Of a DNA stretch of 64,000 bases, positions 10,632 to 24,000 are shown in pieces. Position numbers and translations under genes: made by a program. The stretch lies in the NCBI GenBank assembly GCA_024220525.1, contig JAMYWO010000098.1:1-64000 (forward strand). The letters run 5' to 3'. This DNA is from Cochliopodium minus. Taxonomy: Eukaryota > Discosea > Himatismenida > Cochliopodiidae. The notes under the pieces are model-generated. The model had not been told where the DNA came from. It made no database searches and saw nothing but the letters and a program-made list of their open reading frames with translations. Every line of letters starts with the position of its first letter. The stretch's first letter is position 1.

Positions 10632-11711
10632 ATGTCTTTGGAAGAACAAGAGCAAGAAAGAATTGAAAAAGCAAAATTAGAAGAAGAAAGATTGAATAGA
10701 GCTTTCTCAAATACCAATAAAAAAAAACAAATCAGCACCACAAAACCAAAGTTTTCAACATCTTCATCATTCCAAAATGTATCTCCACCTAAAAAAGAAA
10801 CAAAACCAATCGAAAGAAGATCATCTATACAATCAAATACAGTTGTAGATGATATAATGGAAGAACAAATAACAGAATCAATAGTGGAGCAAGATGGCAA
10901 GAAAATTAAAAAAAAAATCAAGAAAAAAGTTTCAAAAAAACTCTCCTCAACTTTCAATGATTCCTTGGATTTGGATGAAATTGATTGGATTCAGGGTGAT
11001 CTTTGCGCAGGTTTTTACAAATTGGATCAAAGATTTCATCATGCAAGAATCTCAAGGCCAACCGAATATGGTTCTTTTATCATTTCTTTTTTGCACGATA
11101 GTAAGGAACAAGATACTGTCAGAAGTGGTTTGAGACCTTTAATTGGTAAATACATTAAACTTTAATTTTCCAATCTAATTCTTTTTGCTCATTTCATTTC
11201 ATAAATCAAAATTCATTATTAATTATCCTTTATCAAAGTTAAAAATTATAATTCAATTTAATTAATAGGAAATGAATACAAAATAATCGATAGAAATGCA
11301 AAAAGTTCAGGAGTTGAAACAGAGGAATCAGAGGGTTTTGCTTTTTTAAAATCCAGCAACAAGAATAAGAGAGAAAGTGTCGAGTTGAATGGGGGAGACG
11401 TAGATAAGGAACTCGTTAGACTTGGTTTTAAAGTCGAAAATCAGTCTACTGACATGAACCGTTCTGATGTTGTTGTCACAAGCCATCAATACGAAGTTTT
11501 GGATGAAGAAGAAAAAAAAGAAAACAGAGAAAGATATGAGCAAATGGAATTGGAAAGACTCAACAAAAAAGTGATTCTTTTTGACATGGAGGAGGAAAAC
11601 AAACGTAAAGAAAAAGAAGAAGAAGAGAGAATTTTAAAAGAAAAACAAGAGTTACAAAGAAAAAAAGGGGAAGAACGTCTTAGACAATTTGAGGAATCAC
11701 AAAAAAATTAA
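10632..11711 (+). CDS. Charged coiled-coil protein with a Tudor-like core
   Basis: Two exons (10632-11145, 11269-11711) give 318 residues. The N-terminus is a short Glu/Lys-rich helix, then a Ser/Thr-rich linker and a KKIKKKIKKK basic patch. The centre (about 115-180) reads like a Tudor/SMN-type barrel: IDWIQGDLCAGFY…DQRFHHARIS…GSFIISFLHD…VRSGLRPLIG. Tudor folds usually bind methylated Arg or Lys in RNA-processing or chromatin factors. The C-terminal 90 residues form a long charged coiled coil. The Tudor call rests on pattern only; aromatic-cage residues look partly present. It could equally be an unrelated small barrel. Confidence 0.6.
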
Positions 11712-11750
11712 ATTTTCAAAAAATAAATGATCAACATTTTTAAATAAACT

Positions 11751-13649
11751 TCAAATAAGCTTTTTAATTTTTTCCTTGTATAACAATGAATCTTCTTTAT
11801 GTTTCCCCTCTTCAATAACCCTTATCAGAAATGAATATGCACTTGCCAAATAAGATTTATAGTTGGGTTCCAAAAATTCTTGTGGTACTTTATCAATGAA
11901 AACAAATGACCACAACGCCCTTGTTGTAATGATTGATCTAATGTTATTTGGGAGACGAATGATCTTTTCACAAAAAAACTCCACAAATAGTTTGTTGTTA
12001 TTCTTTACTGATAATGTGAGGACAGAGTTAAAAAGGTACAAGTCTGGGATTATTTTGAAATGTTGCATATCTTCATAAACTTTTTGAGCAAGATCATAAT
12101 CATTCAATTCTATTGATCTCTCAAACAAGAGGGTATAGTTTTGAGTGTTTCTCTTTATGTATCTATTATCAATGAATAAGTCAAACAAAGTGAAGAGAAA
12201 AGTAGGAGGGCAACATTTAAGCAAGGTAGAAGAAGTTTTGTAGCTGGGTGGGTAATTAAATTGGTTCACACTCAATTTGAAATATTCGTAAGCTTCATCA
12301 AAAAGATTGTTCTTGGCATGAACTTCAACCAAGCTATCAAAAACTTGCTTTTCAGGGAGCATATCTTTTCTAAGCATTTCATCAAAGTAAGAAACACACT
12401 GATCCAATTTTCCCATTTGTGCAGATAACAAAACTTTGGCAGACAAGTTTGAAACGTTGGATTGTTGTCCTCTTTTTGATTCTTCCCCATTTTCTATTTC
12501 TTTCAATGATTTTTCTGGTAAATTGTGTTTTCTGTAAACCATTGATATTTTTGAATTTGTGAAAAAAGAGGGTTCTATTTTCTTCTTTTTCATTTCTTCT
12601 ATCATTTTTTCTGCTTTCCCCAAATTATCTTTTTTTTAATTAATTTGTGTTTTGTTTAAACAAAAAAAAAAACATTTTTACTCGCAATGTAACCATAACC
12701 ATAAATAAGTAAGTCATAAGTGCAATTATTGGGTTTTAAACCAGATCGATAGATGTCATTCACAATAGTTTCGCAAAAACTAATGCTTTTCGCTTTAAAA
12801 GCAACATCCAATGCAATGTTGAAAAATGAAAGTTGTTTTCCCAACATTGTTTTCCTCTCTTCTACCTTTTCTTTCCATTCATCACTCTTATTGTTCTTAT
12901 CAAAACTATAATTCTTATTATTAATCATTTCATTTTTACTATTCTCTTTTTTACTGTCATCATTACTATTCTCTTTTTTATAAGTGTTATTATTACTACT
13001 GTTGTAGGTATTGTTGTTATTATCATTATTATTATTATTATTAATATTATTATTGTTGTTATTATCATTATTATTAATATTATTAGTGTTATTATTATTA
13101 TTATTTTTGTAGGGGTTCTCATTTCTGTTGGTGTATTGAGAACGGGAATAATCGAGAGAAGCCTGATAAAGAAAGATGGCATCTCTGTAGAGTTTTTGAG
13201 ATTTTAATTTTTTCATGATAACCAAGTACATTGCTAAATCATTTTCTCCTTCTCTCTCTCCTTCTTCGTAACTATATTCGTTTTCGTTGTTATTTTTCGA
13301 ATCATAATTATTTTCAATATAATGATTATTAATAATATTATGATTATTTATAATATTATTATCAAAAATATTATGATTATTAATAATATTATGATTATTT
13401 ATAATATTATTATCAACAATATTATGATTATTAATAATATTATGATTATTTATAATATTATTATCATTAATATCATTGTAAGTATCATTATTACTATAAA
13501 CATATCCATACTCTCTATTTTCCATTTCCTCTTTCTCTTCTTCTGTTTGAAAAGTATTTCTATTAAAATTATTAAAATCATTATTGTAGTCTTTCTTTTT
13601 TTTTATATTATTATTATTTTTATTATTATTATTATTAACATTAATATTA

Positions 13650-13681
<32 letters not shown>

Positions 13682-15693
13682 GTTATTATTATTTTTATTA
13701 TTATTCACATTAATATTAATATTATTTTTATTTTTATCAGTGTTAAGATTGGTAAGGTTGTGAGAGAGGAGAAGGGAAGAGAGGGGATTAGAATTATGAG
13801 GAGAAGAATAAACATAGAGAGAAGAAGATGTAGGAGATAAAAAGAAAGAAAGATCCTCTGAGTATTCCCCTCTCTCTACCACCTCCCCCTCTTTTTTATT
13901 ATCATCTTTTTTATCATCATTGTTAATAATATAAACGTTACTATTACGAACGTTACTACTATTATTATCATTATTATTACCAATATTATTACCATCAATA
14001 TTATTATTATTATCATTTTTACTAATATTACCATTATCAATATTATTATTATCATTATTATTACCAATATTATTACCATCAATATTATTATTATCAATAT
14101 TTTTACCATCAATATTATTATTATCAATATTTTTACCATCAATATTATTATTATCATTATTGTTACCATCAATATTGTTATCATCATTATTATTATCATC
14201 AATATTATTATTATCATTGTTGTTACCATCAATATTATTATTATCATTGTTGTTACCATCAATATTATTATTATCATTATTGTTACCATCAATATTATTA
14301 TTATCATTGTTGTTACCATCAATATTATTATTATCATTATTGTTACCATCAATATTGTTATCATCATTATTATTATCATCAATATTATTATTATCATTGT
14401 TGTTACTGTTGCGGGGAGAGGAGAAGGAAGAGGGGGAGGAAAAGGGAGAAAAAGAGTTGTAGAGGGAGAAGAGGTGGAGTAATTGAGGTTTATTACGTTT
14501 TTTAATGAATTGAAGAATGAGTTCACGATAAACACGATGAGAAGGATAAAGGTGTTTTTGAAAAATAGAATCATGTAAAATGAAAAGAGAATCCATGGAA
14601 TGATTTAGTTTTGAAGAAGAAATAATCAAGTTTTCGTACATTTCTCTTTCCTCTATTCTCCAGTACTTTTCTCCCTCACTTATTCTTTTATTTACATCGT
14701 ATCCTTTCCTTTCTTCTCTTCTTTCCCATTCCTTCCTCCTCTCTTCTATTCTCTTCCTTTCTTCTTCTTTCTTTTCTATTATCTCCTCTATTTTCTTAAT
14801 TGCCTCTTTTTAAATAATGTTTACATTTGTAATTTAAAATTAATAAATATTTAATATAATCTTATTAAATAAATATTTAATATAACAATATTAATAAATA
14901 ATATTATTATTAATAAAGATAATATTAAATAAATATTTAATATAATATTATTAATAAAGATTTATTAATTTTATTTGATGTTTTGATTTCTTATTATAAA
15001 GAAATTACGGAGAGGATCAAGAAATTTGGAATAGTTCGCGCGAATCACAGAAAAAGCGGAAGTAGAAGAAGGACATAGGTTACGGGAAATCATTTCTTCA
15101 TAATAAAGTTCACACTTGTCGTAAAATTGAAAATGTAAACAAATTAAAATCATTTTATCGTAAAAAGTGGAAAGGTGTCTCTGTATCTTTTTTTGATCGT
15201 GATCTGAATCACAATATACTCTCCAATCTATAATGTTTTCATTTGCAAAGATATTTTGTTTGAATCTATTGAAAATCCTTTCTATTTCATCAAAGAAATT
15301 TGGATCTTGAATAAAATAGTAAGCAGAAAAAATGAGATCCAATATCGCCAAATCCCTTATCCTATCCCCTTGTAAAAAATCCAGGTATTCCAAAACCATT
15401 TGATGCATCAAATCAAAATTCTTTACTTCTATCGAGGATTGGATGGATATGATGTGCACCATTTGAGATAATTCCTTTTCTCTTCTTGATAATTCGAATA
15501 TTTCAAATATCCTTTCATAATCTTTTTTTCTGTAAGCCTCCAACGATTGATAAACCCATTTATCCACATTAGATTGACAATAAAATTTTTTATTGGCCCT
15601 ATTCAAAGGAAAAAAAAATTTATATTTTTTTTGAAAGAACAATTTCAAAGGAGGATTAAATTTTTTTGAAAGAATTTGTAAATTCTTCTTCAT
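11751..15693 (-). CDS. Organellar PPR protein with giant Asn-rich insert
   Basis: Three exons (15009-15693, 12682-14805, 11751-12628) join in phase to give 1228 residues. The start at 15693 follows a poly-A run and opens a Lys-rich, acid-poor presequence of about 35 residues that suggests import into mitochondria; an in-frame ATG does exist 15 codons upstream. Several degenerate pentatricopeptide repeats are visible, for example YDLLIYGYGYIA…KAEKMIEEMKKKKIEPS, VLLSAQMGKLDQCVSYFDEMLRKDMLP, and YDLAQKVYEDMQHFKIIPDLYLFNSVL. PPR proteins bind organellar RNA and act in its processing or translation. Between them lies an insert of over 400 residues made of Asn runs and tandem coding repeats. A run of Lys/Glu/Arg helix opens exon 2. 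The precise RNA target is unknown. Confidence 0.85.
13322..13740. repeat. Coding repeats: (NNHNII)n and poly-Asn
   Basis: Inside the PPR gene. From 13322 to about 13470 a unit of roughly 18-24 bp encodes NNHNII with phase-keeping variants. From about 13600 to 13740 there are long Asn-codon runs interrupted by IN, VN and K. Confidence 0.85.
13960..14412. repeat. 30-bp coding minisatellite (NNNIDGNNND)n
   Basis: Inside the PPR gene. A 30-bp unit encoding NNNIDGNNND is repeated about ten times between 14040 and 14412, with small variants (IDD for IDG, KNI for NND). A looser version continues to about 13960. Every variant keeps the reading frame. Confidence 0.9.
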
Positions 15694-15884
15694 TTTTTTT
15701 TTTTTAAAGTAAAAAATGAATGATCTTGATAAAATCACAAATTTGAGAAAATAATTGGTTTATTTTTGATCTTTTAATAAATAAATTGATTGAATAAATT
15801 TTCCAGGTAAAAGAATTTGAGCATGTTTCTTTCTTCTCTCTTTTTTTTAAAGAAGCAAAATTTGAGCAAAATATGAATTATTTT

Positions 15885-16091
15885 TTAATAAAAAATACCA
15901 TGGTTTATTTCTACTGCTTCTAATAGTACAATATTTTTTTCTCTATCTGTACAATAAAATTTTCCAATAAATTCTCTTTTATCATCTGTATTGACTTTGA
16001 TTATTTTATCAATCAAATTTTCTACTTTTTTGATATTTTCTGTTTGATTTACAGTTATATTCAATGTCCCATAAATTTTATTTGATTCCAT
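15885..16091 (-). CDS. NAA38: Small LSM-fold protein, Naa38/LSMD1-like
   Basis: A single-exon gene of 68 residues. The first in-frame ATG is at 16089-16091; two codons upstream is only TTG. The Sm/LSM signature is present as a two-strand block: KVNTDDKREFIGKFYCTDRE followed by KNIVLLEAVEI. The CTDRE-N-I-VLLEA wording matches Naa38 (LSMD1), the small auxiliary subunit of the NatC N-terminal acetyltransferase, better than the spliceosomal LSM ring subunits. NatC acetylates nascent chains starting with Met plus a hydrophobic residue. At 68 residues it is close to the minimal LSM length, and nothing is missing. Another LSM subunit is the alternative. Confidence 0.7.
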   Translation of the reverse strand: MESNKIYGTLNITVNQTENIKKVENLIDKIIKVNTDDKREFIGKFYCTDREKNIVLLEAVEINHGIFY

Positions 16092-16220
16092 TTCCAATTT
16101 TTTTTTTTTAAAGTTATAAATGGGTAATCACAAGTTTGAAACAACAAAATGTATATTTTAATTATATATTTGAACAGATAAGTAAATAAAAAGTATTTTA
16201 AACAAGATATAGTCTACATA

Positions 16221-19200
16221 TTAATTGAATATTCTCATTTCTCTAACAATATCCCTCATTTGATCATCATGAGAAAAATAATAAGACATTCTTTGAACAA
16301 ATATTTGTTCTTTTGGTTGATTTGCAAGCATAAGTCCAGGATCATCGTAGTTTCCTCGAAGAAAAGAAGGAGCAAAAACAAGAGCTAAATTGGAAACATT
16401 CATTAGAGTCACCATTGCATACTTTTCTTGCCCCAATTCACAAATGAATTCGAGTAAATAAGCAGCGACTTCTCTGTGGGGAGGAGGAAGATCGCGCATG
16501 ATTTGACGATAAAGATTAGAATCATTAGGATTATCTGCTGCAATGATACAAGTATCGTAATCAGGAAAAAGAGGAACAGGCAGATTTCTCAACCAAAACT
16601 TTAAAATTGCTGCAAAAGTGTGAGCATCTTTTGCCTTAATAGAGTAAGCCCCATAAGCCTTTGTTTTCACTATCGTTTCTATGTGAGAGGTAAGGGTGTT
16701 GGTTGCAATGGAGATACGAAATATTCCAACTGTTTTAAAGGCTTCAAATCTGTGGAGTTCTTCAATGAGGTAATTTAAAAAACAGGGGATGGTTAGATTT
16801 GGGTAAATGGAAATTTGAAATTCTATTATCTCCTCTAAAGAAGATTCAAAAATGTTGATACTCTTTTTCTTTTTCTTTCCTCCACTCATCCCACTGTAAC
16901 TGTTTTTTTTGGTGACAAGATAGTTCTCTGGTGATGTAGGAGAAGATAGAGAATGAAAAGGATGTGAAAGACGCAGGGGCGAAGATTCACTCTGATTGTT
17001 TGTACTCAAGTTATTCACATTATTATTATTATTATTACTCACTTTAATTTCGCTTTTACTGCCACTTTTTTTATTTTTTTTATCTTTCACAACTTTGTAG
17101 TCTTTCACATCTTTGTAGTCTTTCACATCTTTGTAGTCTTTCACATCTTTATTTGTGATACTGTTACTTTTATCATCACTGGAATGAGGGATGTTATTTT
17201 TGCTATTTTGAAAATTATTTGAGATATGGTTATTTATATATGTGTTGTTTAGAGTGATGTTAACATTATTTTTTATAGTATTTAGATTTTCATTTTTATT
17301 TTTATTATCGTTGTTATTGTTATTATCATTGTTATTATCATTGTTACTATTTTTATCATTGTTATTGAATTTATGATTAGGAGAAATGATTTTAAAAGGA
17401 GGGATATTTGTGGAAGAGGGAGAATGGTTGGTGGAAGAAGGAGAATTGGAAAAAAGTTTGGTGTTATTGTATAAATTTTGTAAACCTCTTAACATTTCCA
17501 CATTATTTCTTTTCGTATTGTTGTCTTCAAATGTGTAAAATAAAAATTCATTTTTAAACTCATTTTCGTCATGTACATGCCTGTTTTTTTGAAATTAAAA
17601 AAAATGTAAAATTAAATTAAAACCAAATTTTTCTTCCAAAAATTTAAAATTAAATTAAATTAAATTAAATTAAATTATATTAAATTATATTAAATTAAAT
17701 TATATTACAGTCAATTAAATTTATATTACATTAAATTAAAATTATAAATGATTTAAATTAAAATTTGATAAAATATCAAATGAATTATGCAACATAAAAT
17801 GAGTTATTATAAAATAAGTTTGGTTATAAAAAAATAAGTTAAGTAATATAAAAATAATAAAAATAAGAGAGGTAATATAAAAAATAATAAAAATAAGTTA
17901 AGTAATATAAAAATAATAAAAATAAGTTAAGTAATATAAAAATAAGAGATGTAATATAAAAAATAAGAAATTATTGAAGATAGAAATAAACCTGAAAACT
18001 CTTCCATCCATCAACAGTTGACCAATAGAAATTGCATGTCCTACGTTTTTGGCAATACCAACCTTTTTTCACAAATTTTTTTTTAAAAAATGAATCAAAT
18101 CAAAATTTGAACAAAAAATAAAAAAATGTGAAATGAATTTTAAAAATATTAAATGAATTAAAAAATAAATGCAAAGTTTTAAAAATTAAATAAAATTTTG
18201 AATTCGAAATTAAAAAAAATAATTAATAATTTTTTTTTTTTTTTAAAAAAAATACATTGATGAGCCAATTGACAAAAGTACTCCCAACGATGACATTTTG
18301 AAAAAGAGGCTGATTTTTGATGATGGAACGAACCCCTTTTTCATAAATTTTGAGTTTGAGAGAAAGTGCTTTTTTCTGAGTTTCTAAAAAAACTTCTTCT
18401 TTTTTCAAACTACTGCTACTCCTACTTCCTGTTGATGTTATCTTTTTGATCTCTTCCTCTATTTCCTCTTCTTCTTCCCCTTTTTTTCTTGATGTGTAAG
18501 GCATAATATCAATCCTTTTTTTTGGAACTATTCATTTTAAAATAAAAAATAATAAAATAAAATAATGAATAAAATTATAAATAAAATAATAATAAAAATA
18601 ATAAATGAATAAAATAATAAATAATAATAAATAAACAAAATAATCAAGAAAATTCAAAAAAAAATTTTCAAAAAATAAAATTAAATTAAGAAAAAATAAA
18701 TAGTTATGAAATAAATTATAAAATAAAAATAATAAATATAATAATAATAAAAATGATATGTAAAATAATAATGAGTATTTTTTTATGAAAAAAAAAAAAC
18801 TGTTTTCGATGTGGATTAAGTCTAGAAAGTTAGTTTCTTTTTTGAGATTTATTCTCCTTATTTTCTCGCTCACAGAAGCCCTTATTTCATTATTTCGGAG
18901 TATATCAAGAGAAGGAGTATTGTTCTTCAATAAAGTATCCTCTTCTGACTCTTTTGACTCTTTTAACTCTTCAAACTCTACTAACTCTTTTAACTCTTTT
19001 TCTTTTTCCTTTAACTCTTCCTTTTTCTCTTTTTCTTTTTCCTTCTCTTTTAATTTTTTCTCATTCTCCGAGTTTTGGCTGGGGTTTTCTTCTATATTCT
19101 CCACATTATTATTATTTCTATTCTCTTTCTTATCAACAATGTTTTTATCATTTTTATTAACTTTATTTGTATTATTATCTTTATTATCTTTATTATCTTT

Positions 19201-20992
19201 ATTATCTGTATTATTATTATTATTATTATCTTTATTATCTCTATTTGTATTATTGAGATCTTTATTATTGGTTTTATTGATGGTATTGTCTTTATTGGTA
19301 TATTCTTTTTCAATGCTGCTTTTTTTTTTGTTTTTATTGGTAGATTTAGATTTGAGATTCCTGCGAAAAGAAGGAGAGCTGGGAGAGGAATTATTTTTGC
19401 TTTCCCTGATAGGGTGAGGAGATGATTTACGATTTTCTTTCATATTGTCTCTATTGGAACCTTCTTTGTTGGGAGGAGAATCTTTATCTTTATTGTTGGG
19501 GTTGTAATTGAATTGGGTGATGTTTTTGGGATGATTCAAAGAGGAAGGGTTGAGAGGGGGAGGATTGAGAGAGGAAGAATGATGGAATTCATTTTCCAAA
19601 AATTGCTTTAAATTTTTTTGAAGATAGGGATGGGAAGTGGGATTCAAGGAGAGATGTGCAGTTTTGCTTGAGAATTTGTTGGGAAGGGTATCATATGAAT
19701 ATTTTTTGCTTTTTCTTTTAATTTTTTTTGAAGTGTTTGCTTTCTTTGGATCTTGAACAAAATTTTCAATATCTAACAATGTATCTTCTTTTGAAAGCCT
19801 GATTTTCAATTTTGCTGAAGAACCAAGAGGAGATTCTTTATTTCCATTATTAAATTTGATGCTGTTGGGTGTTTTTGAACGTCTTTCCAATGGAGCAGAT
19901 GAAAATTCTTTGGAAGTGAGAGATTCAATTTCATCATCATCATCATCATCATCATTGGAAGAATCAAGAAGATCCTCATCATGATCAACATTATCTTCTC
20001 CTTCTTTATAAATTACTCTCCTCAAAGAATTTACAATCTGATTTTTGATTTCCTCTTTATTTTTGGGCAGTTTTTGATCTTCTTTATTGAAATTGAAAAT
20101 ATTTTTAAGATCCTCCTTGGTATGTTTTGGATTATCTTTTGTTATGCTTTTCTTTCTTTTGACCGAATCTTTTTTCTTGATTCTTTTTGATTTCTTCATT
20201 TTCTTTGATCTTTTTTCGGCAATTTCCTTTTTTTTTTACAAAAGTTATAATAATTAATGATTTGGACTTTGAAATAGTGTGCAGAGGAAAAAATTACTTG
20301 TAAAGAATAAATCCATTTGGATTGTGAAATTTGAGTTTCAGCCCAAAAAGCATAGATAAAATTTTGAATTTTTAAATGAATACAAAAAGGATGTCCCATT
20401 CTCTTTCCTCCATCTGAAACTTTTTCTAAATATTTCAATTTAATGATTGCGCTCAGCCATCTATCCTCGAAATCCTAAAATTGAAAGAAAAATGAAAAGA
20501 ATAGGATTTATTTTGATGAAATTAATACAATTTTTGACTTAAAAAGGTAAAAATTTGAATCTTGCAAAACTAAAAATCTTCTTTTTAGACCTGCTCCATC
20601 ATACCATAACACATTCGATGAATAAATTATCTTATCAAAATCAAAAGTTGATTTTTGAAATTGTTGTTTATCCGAATTAGAGAAGATTTTTTCTATCATT
20701 CCTTCATTTATTTCTTCATCTTATGTAAATCGAAAGAATATTATATTTCTTGAATTTATATATATTAAAACTTACTCCTTTCTTTTTTGAATGTTTCTGT
20801 ATTGTATTTGCTATCATCAATTTCTTTAAAATATTCAACATTCAATTCTTGTTCATCGAATATATTTTCTTCTGAATCACTAGAAGGATTATTTGGAGAA
20901 GATGGAGAATTCTCTAAATCATTTATATTAACCCCTCTGATTAACATTTCTCTCCAAATATCTCTCGATATAGAGAATGAATTTCTTCTCAT
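16221..20992 (-). CDS. PH-DEP-RhoGAP protein
   Basis: Seven exons (20776-20992, 20529-20719, 20298-20474, 18801-20226, 18256-18527, 17992-18062, 16221-17580) join in phase to give 1237 residues. A PH domain (about 90-195) includes LWYDGAGLKRRFLVLQDSNF and ends in the KWIYSLQ helix. A basic, Ser/Asn/Lys/Glu-rich low-complexity region follows (200-670), then a DEP domain (about 700-805, FQNVIVGSTFVNWLINVGIAK…ISIGQLLMDGRVFRHV). A second Asn-rich linker carries four DYKDVK-type repeats. A RhoGAP domain (about 1030-1225) holds the arginine finger (VGIFRIS), KFWLRNLPVPLFPD and NVSNLALVFAPSFLR. It should switch off a Rho-family GTPase, with PH and DEP giving membrane targeting. All catalytic residues are present. 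Confidence 0.92.
17640..17960. repeat. AT minisatellite in a RhoGAP intron
   Basis: Within the intron 17581-17991. From about 17642 to 17720 it holds ATTAA pentamers. From about 17780 to 17960 it holds diverged units of about 25-30 bp built from AAATAAGTTAAGTAATATAA. Confidence 0.7.
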
Positions 20993-21083
20993 TTTATAAA
21001 ACAGATTTTTTTTATAATTATAATCCTTCTCTGTTTTATAGAAGGAATAAAAAAAATTGTTTTTGCATCCCTTGCAAAAGAAG

Positions 21084-24000
21084 ATGAAATCACAGAATGT
21101 TGAAGTAAATATTAATGATTTTTTAATATAAAGATAACTTCAATTACATAGGTATCAGAAAATGCAAAAAGACTTGCAAAAAAGGAACTCACACTTTTAT
21201 TTGGATCCTCAAAAGCATTGAATTCAATTGGAAATTTAAGGGAACAATTGACCCAAAAGAAGAGTGGTAAATAGTATAATTTGAAAAAAAAGATATTTTA
21301 TATATTTTAAAAAGCCATTGAATCACATTTGAGGACACTCACACAATCACAAATCGGAAATTCAAAAGATGGAACAAATTTACTAAGCAATTCATCTTTA
21401 GAAGTTTCCCAAATAAGGGGAAAGTAAAAAATATTTTCCTTTTTGAAATCTTCACTAATAATTGCAATATTAGATTTGAATCAATCTCTGAAATGAATCC
21501 TGAATCAGAAATGTTAAAGAATAATTTCCCATTCATAAAAAGATTGAATTCATTGAATAATAATATCATAGACACAATGAGTCTTTTGAATACAATGATG
21601 GATACTCCCAAATTACTCGAAAAAGTGGAAAAAAATATGGAAGAACACAAGGATTTGGTTGAAGCTTATCAAATTTTAACACAAATATGCAAATACAGGG
21701 ATGATTTGAGCAAACAAATCAACGAAAATTGGCCTAATGCAGTGAAGCAACAATTTGATAAATATTTCAAAGATTCTTATGATCTTGAAATCAAAATGAA
21801 CAAATATCTCAAAAAGATAATGGATAATTCCATCAATATCGTACAAACAGAAGACAGAAAAGAATTGGAAATGTTGATGGAGGTGATCAAATTGAATCAA
21901 AAAAACAATTCAGCCAACAGCTCTAATAAAAAAGGTAGTGGAAGTAGTGGAAGTAGTGGATTGAATGATCTAAGTAAGGAAATAGAAGTACAAGATTACC
22001 AAAAGCAATTCATTGAAGAACTTAAAAGCGAACTCGTCAAAAAATTTGAAATCACTTTTGGCCCTCTTTACATGGATCGTGATGAATCTTCTCGTGTTCA
22101 AATTGAAGAAGATTTAAATGGCGAAAAAGTTACCATTCCCAAAAATCCTTTTTCTATTGCCCTTGAAGGTTCCCTTAATTTTTCACTTTATTCTTTCTTA
22201 TTTTTTTCTTAATTTATTTGTCATTTTCTTTTTAATTTTAATAATTTTATTTTACAATTTTTTATTTTATCATTTAATAATTTTATTTTATAATTTTTTG
22301 ATTTTATTTTTTATTAATTCTATAATTTTTATTTATTTATTTATTTATAAATTTTATTTTTCATTTCTTATTTATTTATTTATTATTAATTTTATTTTTC
22401 ATTTCTTAATTTAATTATTATTTTATCTGATAATTTTCTTTTTTTAATTTTTCTTTTTGTTGGCAGGAGTGTGTGTGATATTGGATGATTTGAAAGTAGT
22501 GAGGGAAAAGTTGAGTCAATATTTCCCCGAAAAATACATGATAGGAGAAATTTACACTTCTCATGTTCATTTTTTACTTTCTCAAAACTTAGAACGTTTA
22601 GTAAATGGAAATCTCAATGTTGGTGAAATTGTTTCTCTCATTTCTTGGTGTATTTTTTTTTTTTTTTTGAATAAAATAATTACATTTTTTCAATTTTTTA
22701 TTTGATCTAACTAATCAATTTTTTTTTTTATTATTTTTATTTTAATAAATTTATTTTTATCATTTTTATATTTTTATTTTTATATCTTATTTATTTAATT
22801 AATCAATTTTTTTATTTTTATTTTTATTTTTTTGATTAAATATATTTTTTTTTTCATAATCATTTGAAAAAACAGGTAACATAGATTATCCAACAAAACT
22901 GAGTGAATTGGTGGAAGATGCATCAAAATTTGCGATAATGGAAAGTGTGAAAGTGTTGATACCAAAGTATTTGGGAATGATGAGAGAATTGATAAACACA
23001 TGGATAGAAAGAGCATTGGATAGTGATATTAGTGGTGATGATGTTCAATACATTGAGATAGAGAAATGTATCATGACTCATTCCATTCTCCTTCTTTTCA
23101 AAATCATCAATCAACAAATTGAGATTGTTGCTTACTCCAAGTACAGTCATGTACTTTATTATTTTTATTATTTTTATTTTTATTTTTATTTCATTTTTTA
23201 TTATTATTTTTATTTTTATTTCATTTTTTTTTATTATTTCATTTTTTATTATTATTTTTTTTTATTATTTCATTTTTTATTATTTTTTATTATTATTTTT
23301 ATTTTTATTTCATTTTTTTTTATTATTTCATTTTTTTTTATTATTTTTTTTTATTATTTTCATTTTTATTTTTTAATTTTAAATTTTTTATTCATTTTTT
23401 TTGTTCATTTATTATTTTTTGTTGAAAAAGTTTATATTTGAAGTATCAGAAGAATGTAAAGAAGTTTTTTTTGCGTTTCAAAGAGAAGAAGAAATTTTGT
23501 TAGCTCAACCCGACATTCCTCTCAAATATCTGCTTGGTATTTCTCTCTTTTCTTTTTTTTTATTAAATTGTTGTTAACCTATTATTTATTGTTAATTATT
23601 TATTGTTAATAGTTTGTTGTTAAAATTTGTATTAAAATCATATTTTTAATATTTTTTAAAATAAATATATCTCTTTAATTAAATTTTTTTTTTAAAAAAA
23701 AAAAGCATTGATAAACAATAATTATAAGGCATATGATTACACAGAAGTGTACAAATTGAGTTTAGATCAAACATTGAAAGAAGAAGAATTATCAAAATTA
23801 TCAATAGACAGTATATGCGAGGGATTTGAAAAAGTGAGACAAACAGGAATTAACAGTGTGGTAGAAATGGTATTTAGAACAATAGAAGATATTTTCAAAG
23901 AATTATTTGGTAAACAATGGTATGAACGTTATTCTGAAAAATCAAACAATCCCCAATCTTTTTCTCATTTTGAAACCATCATTGGTACTATTGAAGATTA

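Noticed and set aside
14040-14412. Evenly spaced 30-bp units as a CRISPR array
   Set aside because: There are no unique spacers, the units are contiguous and in coding frame, and the genome is eukaryotic.
12833-14574. Long open frames on the plus strand and in other minus frames opposite the PPR gene (Ile/Val/Leu-rich)
   Set aside because: They are the reverse or shifted reading of trinucleotide-like Asn-codon repeats; the composition is purely repeat-driven and the Asn frame is linked by splicing to real PPR exons.
18785-19425. Plus-strand Ser/Phe/Leu-rich frames
   Set aside because: They are antisense to the Lys/Glu/Asn-rich linker of the PH-DEP-RhoGAP gene.
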